A stretch of 64,000 nt of DNA. Origin: Paraburkholderia bryophila (GTDB lineage: Bacteria; Pseudomonadota; Gammaproteobacteria; Burkholderiales; Burkholderiaceae). Numbering within the stretch: the first letter of the stretch is position 1; every line of letters starts with the position of its first letter. The notes under the pieces were generated by a model. That model ran no database searches. It saw only the letters and a program-made list of their open reading frames with translations, and had not been told where the DNA came from. The translations under genes were made by a program, and so were the position numbers. Of the stretch, positions 17,216-26,026 are shown piece after piece. The stretch is taken from positions 124,001-188,000 of the forward strand of contig NZ_QLTK01000010.1 in the NCBI RefSeq assembly GCF_003269035.1, in the 5' to 3' direction.

Positions 17216-19418
17216 GCACGATCCGGCCGTAGGCCTCCAACCGCTCGACATCGACGCGCTTGTCGAAGCGCGTCACCCCGATCCTTTCTCGCAACTCGGG
17301 CTGCATCAGACGGACGCGGGTCCGGTGGTGCGCGCGCTGTTGCCGAACGCCGCGCACGTCACCGTGATCGCGCGTGCCGACGGCGCGACGCTCGGCGAGC
17401 TCGAACAACTGCGGCCGGGGTTGTTTGCCGGCCGTGTCACGTCTGCGGCGCCGTACCGCTTGCGGATCGACTGGCATGGCGTCGTGCAGGAAATCGAGGA
17501 CACGTATTCGTTCGGCCCTGTACTCGGCGACGAACCGCTCGGGCGTCTGGCCGGCGGCGATCCGTATGCGGTGCTCGAACTGCTCGGCTCGCGTCCCATG
17601 GAAGTGGACGGTGACCCCGGCGTGCGCTTCGCCGTCTGGGCGCCGAACGCGCGGCGCGTCTCCGTAGTGGGTGACTTCAACGCGTGGGACGGCCGCCGTC
17701 ATCCGATGCGGCTGCGTCATCAGGCCGGTGTGTGGGAGCTGTTCGTACCGCGCGTCGGAGCCGGCACGCGTTACAAGTACGAGCTGTTGTCGCGCGACGG
17801 CCACCCGCTGCCGTTGAAGGCCGACCCGTGCGCGATGCAAACGGAGAAGCCGCCGGGCACGGCGTCGGTGGTCGCGCATGTGGACGAGATCGAACAGTTT
17901 CCGTGGAGCGATCACGAGTGGATCCAGTCGCGCGCCGCGAAGCAAACGCCGCGCGCGCCGATCTCGATCTATGAAGTCCACGCCGAATCCTGGCTGCGCG
18001 TCGCCGAAGAAGGCCAACGCGGTCTCAACTGGGAAGAACTCGCCGACCGGCTGATCCCGTACGCGAAGAGCATGGGCTTCACGCACGTCGAGTTCATGCC
18101 GATTGCCGAGCATCCGTTCGGTGGATCGTGGGGCTATCAGCCGCTCGGACAGTTCGCGCCGTCGGCACGCTTCGGCAAGCCGGAACAATTCGCCGGCTTC
18201 GTCGACAAGGCGCACGCGGCCGGTCTCGGCGTGATTCTCGACTGGGTGCCGGCGCATTTCCCGAACGACGCGCACGGTCTGGTCGACTTCGACGGCACGC
18301 CGCTCTACGAGCACGCCGACCCGCGCGAAGGCTATCACCAGGACTGGAACACGATGATCTACAACCTCGGCCGCAACGAGGTGAGCGCGTTCCTGATCGC
18401 CTCGGGACTGGCGTGGCTGAAGCGCTATCACGTCGACGGGCTGCGTGTGGATGCGGTCGCCTCGATGTTGTACCGCGACTATTCGCGCGCCGCCGATCAG
18501 TGGGTGCCGAACATTTACGGCGGCCGCGAGAACCTCGAATCGATCGCGTTCCTGAAGCGGCTCAATCACGAAGTCGGCTATGTGCCGGGTGTGCCGGGCG
18601 CAATCACGATCGCCGAGGAATCGACCGCATGGCCGGGCGTCACGGCCAGGGTCGAAGACGGCGGCCTCGGTTTCCAGTTCAAATGGAACATGGGCTGGAT
18701 GCACGACACGCTGCACTACCTCGAAGAAGACCCGGTCTACCGCCAGTACCATCACCACATGATGACGTTCGGCATGGTGTACGCGTATTCGGAGCGCTTC
18801 GTGCTGCCGCTGTCGCACGACGAGGTGGTGCACGGCAAAGGCTCGCTGCTCGGCAAGATGCCCGGCGATACGTGGCAGAAGTTCGCCAACCTGCGCGCGT
18901 ATTTCGGCTTCATGTGGACGCATCCGGGCAAGAAGCTGCTGTTCATGGGCGGCGAATTCGGCCAGATGGCGGAGTTCGATCACGACACGTCGCCGCACTG
19001 GCATCTGCTCGACGAATCGAACCACCATGGCGTGCAGATGCTGGTGCGCGATCTGAACCGTCTGTACCACGACGAACCCGCGCTTTACCTGCTCGACTGC
19101 GAATCGGGCGGCTTCGAATGGCTGGTCGGCGACGACAACGGCAACAGCGTGTACGCCTATCGCCGCACCGACGGCGCGGGCCGCGAAGTGGTCGTGGTCT
19201 GCAACATGACGCCGGTGCCGCGCGTCGGCTACCGGCTCGGCATGCCGCGCGGCGGGCGCTGGGTCGAAGTGTTGAATACGGATGCCGGCGTGTACGGCGG
19301 CTCGAACATGGGCAATGGCGGCCTGATTCAGACCGACGCCATGTCGAGCCATGGCTGGCCGCATTCGGCGTCGCTCACGCTGCCGCCGCTCGCGACGATC
19401 GTGCTACGCGCGGATTGA
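17208..19418 (+). CDS. glgB: GlgB: 1,4-alpha-glucan branching enzyme
   Basis: A 736-residue GH13_9 enzyme of normal length. An N-terminal extra beta module (about 15-115) and the CBM48 domain (FAVWAPNARRVSVVGDFN, about 141-158) precede the barrel. Catalytic residues are nucleophile D415 in GLRVDAV, acid E470 in ITIAEES and D538 in LSHDEVVHGKG. It introduces alpha-1,6 branches into the linear glucan made by GlgE. It overlaps treS by 8 nt, so translation is probably coupled. Confidence 0.96.
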   Translation: MSEHDPAVGLQPLDIDALVEARHPDPFSQLGLHQTDAGPVVRALLPNAAHVTVIARADGATLGELEQLRPGLFAGRVTSAAPYRLRIDWHGVVQEIEDTYSFGPVLGDEPLGRLAGGDPYAVLELLGSRPMEVDGDPGVRFAVWAPNARRVSVVGDFNAWDGRRHPMRLRHQAGVWELFVPRVGAGTRYKYELLSRDGHPLPLKADPCAMQTEKPPGTASVVAHVDEIEQFPWSDHEWIQSRAAKQTPRAPISIYEVHAESWLRVAEEGQRGLNWEELADRLIPYAKSMGFTHVEFMPIAEHPFGGSWGYQPLGQFAPSARFGKPEQFAGFVDKAHAAGLGVILDWVPAHFPNDAHGLVDFDGTPLYEHADPREGYHQDWNTMIYNLGRNEVSAFLIASGLAWLKRYHVDGLRVDAVASMLYRDYSRAADQWVPNIYGGRENLESIAFLKRLNHEVGYVPGVPGAITIAEESTAWPGVTARVEDGGLGFQFKWNMGWMHDTLHYLEEDPVYRQYHHHMMTFGMVYAYSERFVLPLSHDEVVHGKGSLLGKMPGDTWQKFANLRAYFGFMWTHPGKKLLFMGGEFGQMAEFDHDTSPHWHLLDESNHHGVQMLVRDLNRLYHDEPALYLLDCESGGFEWLVGDDNGNSVYAYRRTDGAGREVVVVCNMTPVPRVGYRLGMPRGGRWVEVLNTDAGVYGGSNMGNGGLIQTDAMSSHGWPHSASLTLPPLATIVLRAD

Positions 19419-19435
19419 CGAAAATGCTGTAGATC

Positions 19436-19464
19436 GAGCGCGCGGCGTGACAAGCCGCGCGCTC
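19436..19464 (+). terminator. Intergenic 11-bp GC hairpin between glgB and glgX
   Basis: GAGCGCGCGGC (19436-19446) and GCCGCGCGCTC (19454-19464) pair perfectly around a 7-nt loop. There is no U-tract afterwards, so it is more likely an mRNA-stability or partial attenuation element inside the operon than a full terminator. Confidence 0.5.
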
Positions 19465-19518
19465 GTTGCATGAAGACCCAGGCGAGCGTTCAACAATCAG
19501 AACAAAGGAAGGGGAATC

Positions 19519-21738
19519 ATGTCGCATGCAATGCCCGACCGGCTTCTGCCCGGCTCGCCCTACCCGCTCGGCGCCAGCTGGGACGGCCTGGGCGTCAACT
19601 TTGCGGTGTTCTCGGCGAACGCGCAAAAAATCGAGCTTTGCCTGTTCGATCCGACCGGCCGCAAGGAAATCCGCCGCTTCACGCTGCCGGAATGCACCGA
19701 CGAAGTCTGGCACGGCTACCTGCCGAACGCTCATCCGGGCACCGCGTATGGATTTCGCGCGCATGGGCCGTATCAGCCGCAGCACGGGCATCGCTTCAAT
19801 CCGCACAAGCTGCTGCTCGATCCGTACGCGCGCAAGCTGGTCGGTCAGTTTCGCTGGTCGGACGCGCTGTTCAGCTATCGCGTGCACTCGAATCGCGCGG
19901 ACCTGTCCATCGACCGGCGCGATTCGGCGCCGGCCATGCCCAAATGCGTGGTGATCGACGAAGCGTTCGACTGGTCGCACGACAAGCGCCCCAACGTGCC
20001 GTGGGGCGAGACCGTGATCTACGAAACGCATGTGCGCGGCGCGTCGATGCTGCGCGCCGATCTGCGTCAGCACGAGCGCGGCACGTTCGCCGCGCTGGCG
20101 TCGCCGGAGTTTATCGAACATCTGCTGAAGCTCGGCGTGACCGCGGTCGAACTGCTGCCCGTTCACGCGTTTCTCAACGACCGTTTTCTGGTGGAGCGCG
20201 GGCTGCGCAACTACTGGGGTTACAACACGGCGGCGTTTTTTGCGCCGGAGCCCTCGTATCTGAGCACGCACCGGCTCGACGAAATGCGCATTGCCGTGCG
20301 CCAGTTGCACGCGGCCGGCATCGAAGTGATTCTCGACGTGGTCTACAACCACACCTGCGAAGGCAACGAGGCGGGCCCCACCATGTCGTGGCGCGGCCTC
20401 GACAACGCCAGCTACTACCGGTTGATTCCCGGCGACGAACGTCACCATATCAACGACACCGGTTGCGGCAACACCTTGAACCTGCCGCATCCGCGTGTGC
20501 TGCAGATGGTGATGGACTCGCTGCGTTACTGGTCCACGGCGTTCAATATCGACGGCTTCCGTTTCGACCTCGGCGTCACGCTCGGGCGCGAACAGCACGG
20601 TTTCGATCCCGGCTCCGGTTTCTTCGACGCCTTGCGCCAAGACCCGATCCTGTCGCAACGCAAGCTGATTTCCGAGCCGTGGGACATCGGTCCTGGCGGC
20701 TATCAGCTCGGCAATCATCCGCCAGGCTTCGCCGAATGGAACGATCGTTTCCGCGACACGGTACGCCGTTTCTGGCGCGGCGACGCCGGCTTGCGTCCGG
20801 ATCTCGCCGCGCGCCTGACCGGCTCGGCCGATCTGTTCAACCGCCGCTTCCGCAAGCCGTGGGCATCGGTCAATTTCGTCACGTCGCATGACGGTTTTAC
20901 GTTAGCCGACGTCACCGCTTACGAGCAGAAGCACAACGAGGTCAATCGCGAAGGCAACAACGACGGCCACAACGAAAATTGCAGCCGCAACTGGGGCGTG
21001 GAAGGTCCGAGCGACGATCCCGCCGTGCTCGCCACACGCAAACGCGTGGCCCGCTCGCTGGTCGCCACCTTACTGATGGCGCTCGGCACGCCGATGCTGC
21101 TGGCCGGTGACGAATCGCTGCGCACCCAGAACGGCAACAACAACGCTTACTGCCAGGACAACGAGATCTCGTGGATCGACTGGGAGCGCGCGCAAACGCC
21201 GGACGGGCAGCACATGGCCGAGTTCGTCGCACGCGTGATCGCGTTGCGGAAACACCATCCGTTGCTGCGCGAGACGCGCTTTCTGTTCGGCGACCGCGAA
21301 GTGTTGCCGGGTCTGTTCGATGTCGGCTGGTTCGACGAACACGGCGATCCGCTCACCATCGAAGCGTGGCAGGACCCTGAAGGCCGCGCGTTCACGCTGC
21401 GGCGCGCCGGTCCAGGCTTGAATGGCGAAACCGAAGTATTGTTGATGATGCTCAACGCGAATCAGGACACGTTGCGTTTTACGCCGCCCGCGCCGCATCT
21501 GGAATGGCACGTGCTAATAGACACGGCCGAGCCGGAAAGCGGGCCGTACCGGCTGGCGGCGCCGGAGGTCGAAGTGGGCGCGCATAGCCTCGTAATGCTG
21601 GCCGCGCAACCGGTGGGCGATGCGGACTGGCAGGCCGGCTGGAAGGCCGGCGCGCAGCACGGCCCACGGCTGTTGACGGCGCTGCCGCCCGATCCGGGCG
21701 CGCATCCGCCGCGTAGCGATACGTCGCCGACCACGTAG
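19519..21738 (+). CDS. glgX: GlgX: glycogen debranching enzyme (isoamylase type)
   Basis: A 739-residue GH13_11 enzyme. The CBM48 module is at about 14-110 (SWDGLGVNFAVFSANA). Catalytic motifs are nucleophile D350 in GFRFDLG, acid E386 in LISEPWD and D458 in VTSHDGF. GlgX hydrolyses alpha-1,6 bonds, mainly on phosphorylase-trimmed short branches, releasing maltotetraose-size chains that MalQ or TreY can use. An excellent ribosome binding site (AGGAAGGGG) precedes the ATG, and the 100-nt gap to glgB is the largest before this point of the operon. The C-terminal 20 residues are Pro-rich and look unstructured. Confidence 0.95.
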   Translation: MSHAMPDRLLPGSPYPLGASWDGLGVNFAVFSANAQKIELCLFDPTGRKEIRRFTLPECTDEVWHGYLPNAHPGTAYGFRAHGPYQPQHGHRFNPHKLLLDPYARKLVGQFRWSDALFSYRVHSNRADLSIDRRDSAPAMPKCVVIDEAFDWSHDKRPNVPWGETVIYETHVRGASMLRADLRQHERGTFAALASPEFIEHLLKLGVTAVELLPVHAFLNDRFLVERGLRNYWGYNTAAFFAPEPSYLSTHRLDEMRIAVRQLHAAGIEVILDVVYNHTCEGNEAGPTMSWRGLDNASYYRLIPGDERHHINDTGCGNTLNLPHPRVLQMVMDSLRYWSTAFNIDGFRFDLGVTLGREQHGFDPGSGFFDALRQDPILSQRKLISEPWDIGPGGYQLGNHPPGFAEWNDRFRDTVRRFWRGDAGLRPDLAARLTGSADLFNRRFRKPWASVNFVTSHDGFTLADVTAYEQKHNEVNREGNNDGHNENCSRNWGVEGPSDDPAVLATRKRVARSLVATLLMALGTPMLLAGDESLRTQNGNNNAYCQDNEISWIDWERAQTPDGQHMAEFVARVIALRKHHPLLRETRFLFGDREVLPGLFDVGWFDEHGDPLTIEAWQDPEGRAFTLRRAGPGLNGETEVLLMMLNANQDTLRFTPPAPHLEWHVLIDTAEPESGPYRLAAPEVEVGAHSLVMLAAQPVGDADWQAGWKAGAQHGPRLLTALPPDPGAHPPRSDTSPTT

Positions 21739-21869
21739 ACGGCAACAACGTCGCACGATGCGACGGCACGCAAGGCGGCTGGTTTGTAACGCGCTTGAAA
21801 CGCACGATCCCGCCAATGCGATCCGCGCGTAAAACGCGGCTCGACAGCACATTCGAATGGTGAAGAATC

Positions 21870-23783
21870 ATGTCCCAAAGTCCGATTGATCCTCACGCGC
21901 ATCATCACGCGCATTGCCTGCCGTTCGGCGCCCAGCTGCTGGGCGCCGCGGGGGCCAAACCGCGCACGCGCTTCCGGTTCTGGGCGCCGTCGTGCGAACA
22001 GGTTCAGGTCGACGTCGAAAGCGGCCCCGCGCAAGGCGCGCACGCCATGACGGCCACCGGCAACGGCTGGTTCGAAGCGACCGTGGAGAGCGGCGCGGGC
22101 ACGCTGTATCGCTTCCGGCTCGACGGTGAGCACGCGGTGCCCGATCCGGCGTCACGCTTTCAGCCGCAAGACGTGCATGGCCCGAGCGAAGTCATCGACC
22201 CGCGCGCCTACCGTTGGGAACACACACACTGGCACGGACGGCCGTGGGAGGAGACCGTGCTGTACGAACTGCATGTGGGCGCGATGGGCGGCTATGCGGG
22301 CGTTCAACAGCGCCTGCCGGCGCTGGCCGCGCTCGGCGTGACCGCGATCGAGTTGATGCCGCTGAACGATTTTCCCGGCCAGCGCAACTGGGGCTACGAC
22401 GGCGTGTTGCCGTATGCACCCGATTCGGCATATGGCCGTCCCGAAGAACTCAAGGCGCTGGTCGACGCCGCGCACGGTCTTGGCCTGATGGTGTTTCTCG
22501 ACGTGGTCTACAACCACTTCGGCCCGGACGGCAATTATCTGCACCAGTACGCGCGCCCGTTTTTCCGCGAGGGCACGCATACGCCGTGGGGCCCGGCAAT
22601 CGATTTCGCGCGGAGCGAGGTAAGCGACTTCTTCACCGATAACGCCATCTACTGGCTCAACGAATATCGCTTCGACGGGCTGCGTTTCGACGCGGTGCAT
22701 GCGATCGACAATCATGCATGGCTGCGCGAATTGTCCGACCATATCCGCGCCAAAGTGCAGCACGGCCGGTATGTGCATCTCGTGCTGGAAAACGAGCACA
22801 ACAGCGCGAATCTGCTCGAAGCGCATTTCGACGCGCAGTGGAACGACGACGCGCACAACACCTTGCACGTGCTGCTAACCGGCGAAACGGAAGGCTATTA
22901 CCACGCGTATGAAGACCAGCCGATTCGGCGGCTTGCACGTGTGTTGTCAGAAGGCTTCGCGTACCAGGGCGATCCTTCGCCGATTCACGACGGCAAGCCG
23001 CGCGGCGAAGCGAGCGGGCATTTGCCGCCCACGTCGTTCGTGATGTTCCTGCAGAACCACGATCAGATCGGCAACCGCGCATTCGGCGAGCGTCTGCGCA
23101 AATTGACCTCGGACGACGCGTTGCGCGCCGCCACCGGTTTGCTGCTGTTGTCGCCGCAAATCCCGCTGCTGTTCATGGACGAGGAATACGGTTCGACGCA
23201 ACCGTTCCTGTTTTTCACCGACTACGCGGGCGATCTCGCCGATGCGGTACGCGAAGGACGCCGCCGCGAATTCGCGCGCTTTTCCGCGTTCAGTGACGAA
23301 AAGCGGCGCGCGCAGATTCCCGATCCGAACGATGCCAAGACGTTCGCGGCTTCGTCGCCGCCCGCGCCCGACGCGTCGTCCGGCGACGAAGCAAAAGACC
23401 GGCTCGACTGGATGCACTTCTACAAATCCGCGCTAGCCGTGCGCGCCAGGCTGATTACGCCACGCCTGAAACATGGCAAGGCGCTCGGCGCGACCGTGTT
23501 GACCGACGCGAACGGTGGCGACGCCAACGCTTTGGTGGCACGCTGGAAACTCTGCGACGGCGAGACCTTGTCGATCGCGTTGAATCTGTCGAAGGAGAGC
23601 GTGGCGTTCAACGACATACCCGCCGGCAAGATCGTTTTCGAAACGCCGCCGCGCGTGCGCGAGCAGATCGACACCCAGGCGTTGCCGTCGAACGCGTTCG
23701 TCGCGTGGCTGACCGGCGACGTCAGCCATTACGCGGCCGGCCACGACGCCCGCATTGCCAGCCAACAGGAGCGCCACGCGTGA
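21870..23783 (+). CDS. treZ: TreZ: malto-oligosyltrehalose trehalohydrolase
   Basis: A 637-residue GH13_10 enzyme. It has an N-terminal E-set beta domain (about 17-110; FRFWAPSCEQVQVDVE), then the barrel with WGYDGVLPYAP, nucleophile D274 in GLRFDAVHA, acid E307 in LVLENEH and FLQNHDQIGNRAFGERL near residue 395 supplying the third acid. It cleaves the bond next to the terminal trehalosyl unit made by TreY, releasing trehalose. The N-terminus is His-rich (HAHHHAH). A 131-nt gap separates it from glgX without an obvious terminator. Its TGA overlaps the GTG start of malQ. Confidence 0.95.
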   Translation: MSQSPIDPHAHHHAHCLPFGAQLLGAAGAKPRTRFRFWAPSCEQVQVDVESGPAQGAHAMTATGNGWFEATVESGAGTLYRFRLDGEHAVPDPASRFQPQDVHGPSEVIDPRAYRWEHTHWHGRPWEETVLYELHVGAMGGYAGVQQRLPALAALGVTAIELMPLNDFPGQRNWGYDGVLPYAPDSAYGRPEELKALVDAAHGLGLMVFLDVVYNHFGPDGNYLHQYARPFFREGTHTPWGPAIDFARSEVSDFFTDNAIYWLNEYRFDGLRFDAVHAIDNHAWLRELSDHIRAKVQHGRYVHLVLENEHNSANLLEAHFDAQWNDDAHNTLHVLLTGETEGYYHAYEDQPIRRLARVLSEGFAYQGDPSPIHDGKPRGEASGHLPPTSFVMFLQNHDQIGNRAFGERLRKLTSDDALRAATGLLLLSPQIPLLFMDEEYGSTQPFLFFTDYAGDLADAVREGRRREFARFSAFSDEKRRAQIPDPNDAKTFAASSPPAPDASSGDEAKDRLDWMHFYKSALAVRARLITPRLKHGKALGATVLTDANGGDANALVARWKLCDGETLSIALNLSKESVAFNDIPAGKIVFETPPRVREQIDTQALPSNAFVAWLTGDVSHYAAGHDARIASQQERHA

Positions 23784-26026
23784 GCACTCGACGCAACGAT
23801 ACGATCGTCACCCTCGCCACGCGCGCCGGTTTCGAGGTGGAGTGGCAGGACGCACACCACACGACCCAACATGTGCCGGAAAGCACGCTGGCCGTGCTGC
23901 TGGACCGCATGGGCTTGCCGTGCGGCAACGCGACGCAAATCCGCCAAAGCGCGGCGGCGCTCGAAGCGGAATTATCGGGCCGCAAACTACCGCCGCTGAT
24001 GACCGCCGAAGTGGGACGCGGCATCGCGCTGCCCGCTGCGGCAATCCGCTCGGGCAGTCACTACAGGATCGAACTCGAAAGCGGCTCGATCATCGACGGA
24101 CGCTTTACCGTGCCTAAAGGCGAGGAAGCGCTGCTCGCCCCGATCGACGAACCCGGCTATCACACGCTCGTGCTCAACGAGCAACGGATGACGCTGGCGG
24201 TGGCGCCGGCGCGCTGCTACACAGTGGCGGATGCGTGGCGCACGTTGAACCACCGCGACGACGGCGACAGCGGCAAAGCCGACGACAGCACTGCACACGC
24301 GCCGCCTTTGTGGGGCATCGCCGCGCAACTGTACGGCTTGCGCCGCGTCGGCGACGGCGGCATCGGCGATTATTCGGCGCTGGCGCAACTCGCCATCGAA
24401 AGCGCACGACGCGGCGCGCATGCGCTCGCCGTCAGCCCGACGCACGCAATGTTCAGCGCGGAGCCGGATCGCTTCAGCCCGTATTCGCCGTCCTCACGCT
24501 TGTGGTTGAACGTCACGCATATCGATCCCGCCGCCGTGTTAGGCGCGGACGCGGCACGCAGTGCGCTCGAAGCCGCGCAAGGCACTCACGGCACTCAAGG
24601 CGCGCAGAGCTGGTCGGCGCTGGAAGACCTGCCGCTGATCGACTGGCCGAACGCTGTCGCATTGAAGCTGAAGGTCTTGCGCTCACTCTACGAACATTTC
24701 TGCGCGCAGGACCTCGCACACGGCACACCGCGCGCGCTGGAATTTCATGGCTTCTGCGAACGCGCCGGCCGCGCGCTCGAAGACCACGCGCGTTTCGAAG
24801 CGCTACAAGCCGCGCAACTGTCGCAGGAAGGCGGCAACGGTCATTGGCGCAATTGGCCGGAAGCCTTGCGCGATCCGCGCAGCGCCGAGGTCGAAGCCTT
24901 CGCCGAAGCGAATCGCCGCGAAGTCGATTTCCATCTGTTTCTGCAATGGCTGGCCGCCAAAGGGTTATCGCACGCCCAACATGCCGCGCGCGATGCCGGC
25001 ATGGCCGTCGGCCTGATCGCCGATCTCGCGGTGGGGTGCGACAGCGCCGGCAGTCACGCCTGGTCGTATCGCGACGACATGCTGCAGGGCGTGTCGGTCG
25101 GTGCGCCGCCGGACCTGTTCAACCAGGCCGGGCAGGCATGGGGCCTCACGACCTTCTCGCCGCGCGCCATGCGCACGCAAGGCTTTTCCGCGTTCATCGA
25201 CATGTTGCGCGCGGCGTTCGCGCACGCCGGCGGCATCCGCATCGATCACATTCTCGGCTTGCGTCGGCTGTGGCTGGTGCCGGAAGGTGAAAGCGCGCGC
25301 AACGGCGCGTATCTGCGTTATCCACTCGAAGACCTGCTGCGCCTGATCGCACTCGAATCGTGGCGGTTTCGCTCGATCGTGATCGGTGAAGATCTCGGCA
25401 CCGTGCCGCCCGGTTTTCGCGAGCGGCTCGACGAACACGGTCTCGCCGGCATTCGCGTTCTGTGGTTCGAAGGCGCGCACGGCGGCAAAGGGTTCAAGCC
25501 GCCGCACGAGTGGGACCGTAACGCGGTCGGCACCACCACCACGCACGATCTGCCGACCGTGGCCGGCTGGTGGCGCGGCAGCGACATCGTGTGGCGCAAC
25601 CGGATCGGCCAGACCATGGCACGCGCCGACGGCCGCGATCCGGAACAGGTCGCGCAGGAAGAACGCGCGCGCGACCGCGCTGAGATGTGGCGCGCGTTTC
25701 AGTTGGCCGGCGTGGCCGCACAGGGTGTGGAAGCCCCACCGCCCGACGACGCACCGGTGGATGAAGCGCTGGCTTTCGTCTGCGCCACGCCGGGCCCGCT
25801 GGTGACGTTTCCGCTCGAGGACCTGCTCGGGCAAGTCGAGCAGCCGAACCTGCCCGGCTCGATCGACGAGCACCCAAACTGGCGCCGCCGCGTGAATCTG
25901 CCCATCGACGAACTGTTCAAAGACGACGCTTTCTGCGACCGCCTGCTGGCCGTCGATCGCGAACGCCGCGCCGCGCGCGCCGCTGTTCCTTCTTCCAACG
26001 CTTCTGCGGAGCCTGATACGCCATGA
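23780..26026 (+). CDS. malQ: MalQ: 4-alpha-glucanotransferase (amylomaltase)
   Basis: About 748 residues. I take the GTG at 23780 (MSTRRNDTIV), which overlaps the treZ stop (GTGA) and has AGGAG about 9 nt upstream; an earlier in-frame ATG would read 75 nt into treZ. The GH77 motifs are present: nucleophile Asp in IRIDHILGLRRLW (about residue 487), acid Glu in VIGEDLGTVP (about 536) and TTTHDLPTVAGWW. An N-terminal region of about 150 residues precedes the barrel, as in the longer proteobacterial MalQ. It disproportionates short maltodextrins, feeding both GlgE acceptors and TreY substrates. Confidence 0.93.
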   Translation: MSTRRNDTIVTLATRAGFEVEWQDAHHTTQHVPESTLAVLLDRMGLPCGNATQIRQSAAALEAELSGRKLPPLMTAEVGRGIALPAAAIRSGSHYRIELESGSIIDGRFTVPKGEEALLAPIDEPGYHTLVLNEQRMTLAVAPARCYTVADAWRTLNHRDDGDSGKADDSTAHAPPLWGIAAQLYGLRRVGDGGIGDYSALAQLAIESARRGAHALAVSPTHAMFSAEPDRFSPYSPSSRLWLNVTHIDPAAVLGADAARSALEAAQGTHGTQGAQSWSALEDLPLIDWPNAVALKLKVLRSLYEHFCAQDLAHGTPRALEFHGFCERAGRALEDHARFEALQAAQLSQEGGNGHWRNWPEALRDPRSAEVEAFAEANRREVDFHLFLQWLAAKGLSHAQHAARDAGMAVGLIADLAVGCDSAGSHAWSYRDDMLQGVSVGAPPDLFNQAGQAWGLTTFSPRAMRTQGFSAFIDMLRAAFAHAGGIRIDHILGLRRLWLVPEGESARNGAYLRYPLEDLLRLIALESWRFRSIVIGEDLGTVPPGFRERLDEHGLAGIRVLWFEGAHGGKGFKPPHEWDRNAVGTTTTHDLPTVAGWWRGSDIVWRNRIGQTMARADGRDPEQVAQEERARDRAEMWRAFQLAGVAAQGVEAPPPDDAPVDEALAFVCATPGPLVTFPLEDLLGQVEQPNLPGSIDEHPNWRRRVNLPIDELFKDDAFCDRLLAVDRERRAARAAVPSSNASAEPDTP

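Noticed and set aside
17187..19364. 725-codon minus-strand frame antisense to glgB
   Set aside because: No motif or ribosome binding site, and glgB is fully conserved on the plus strand.
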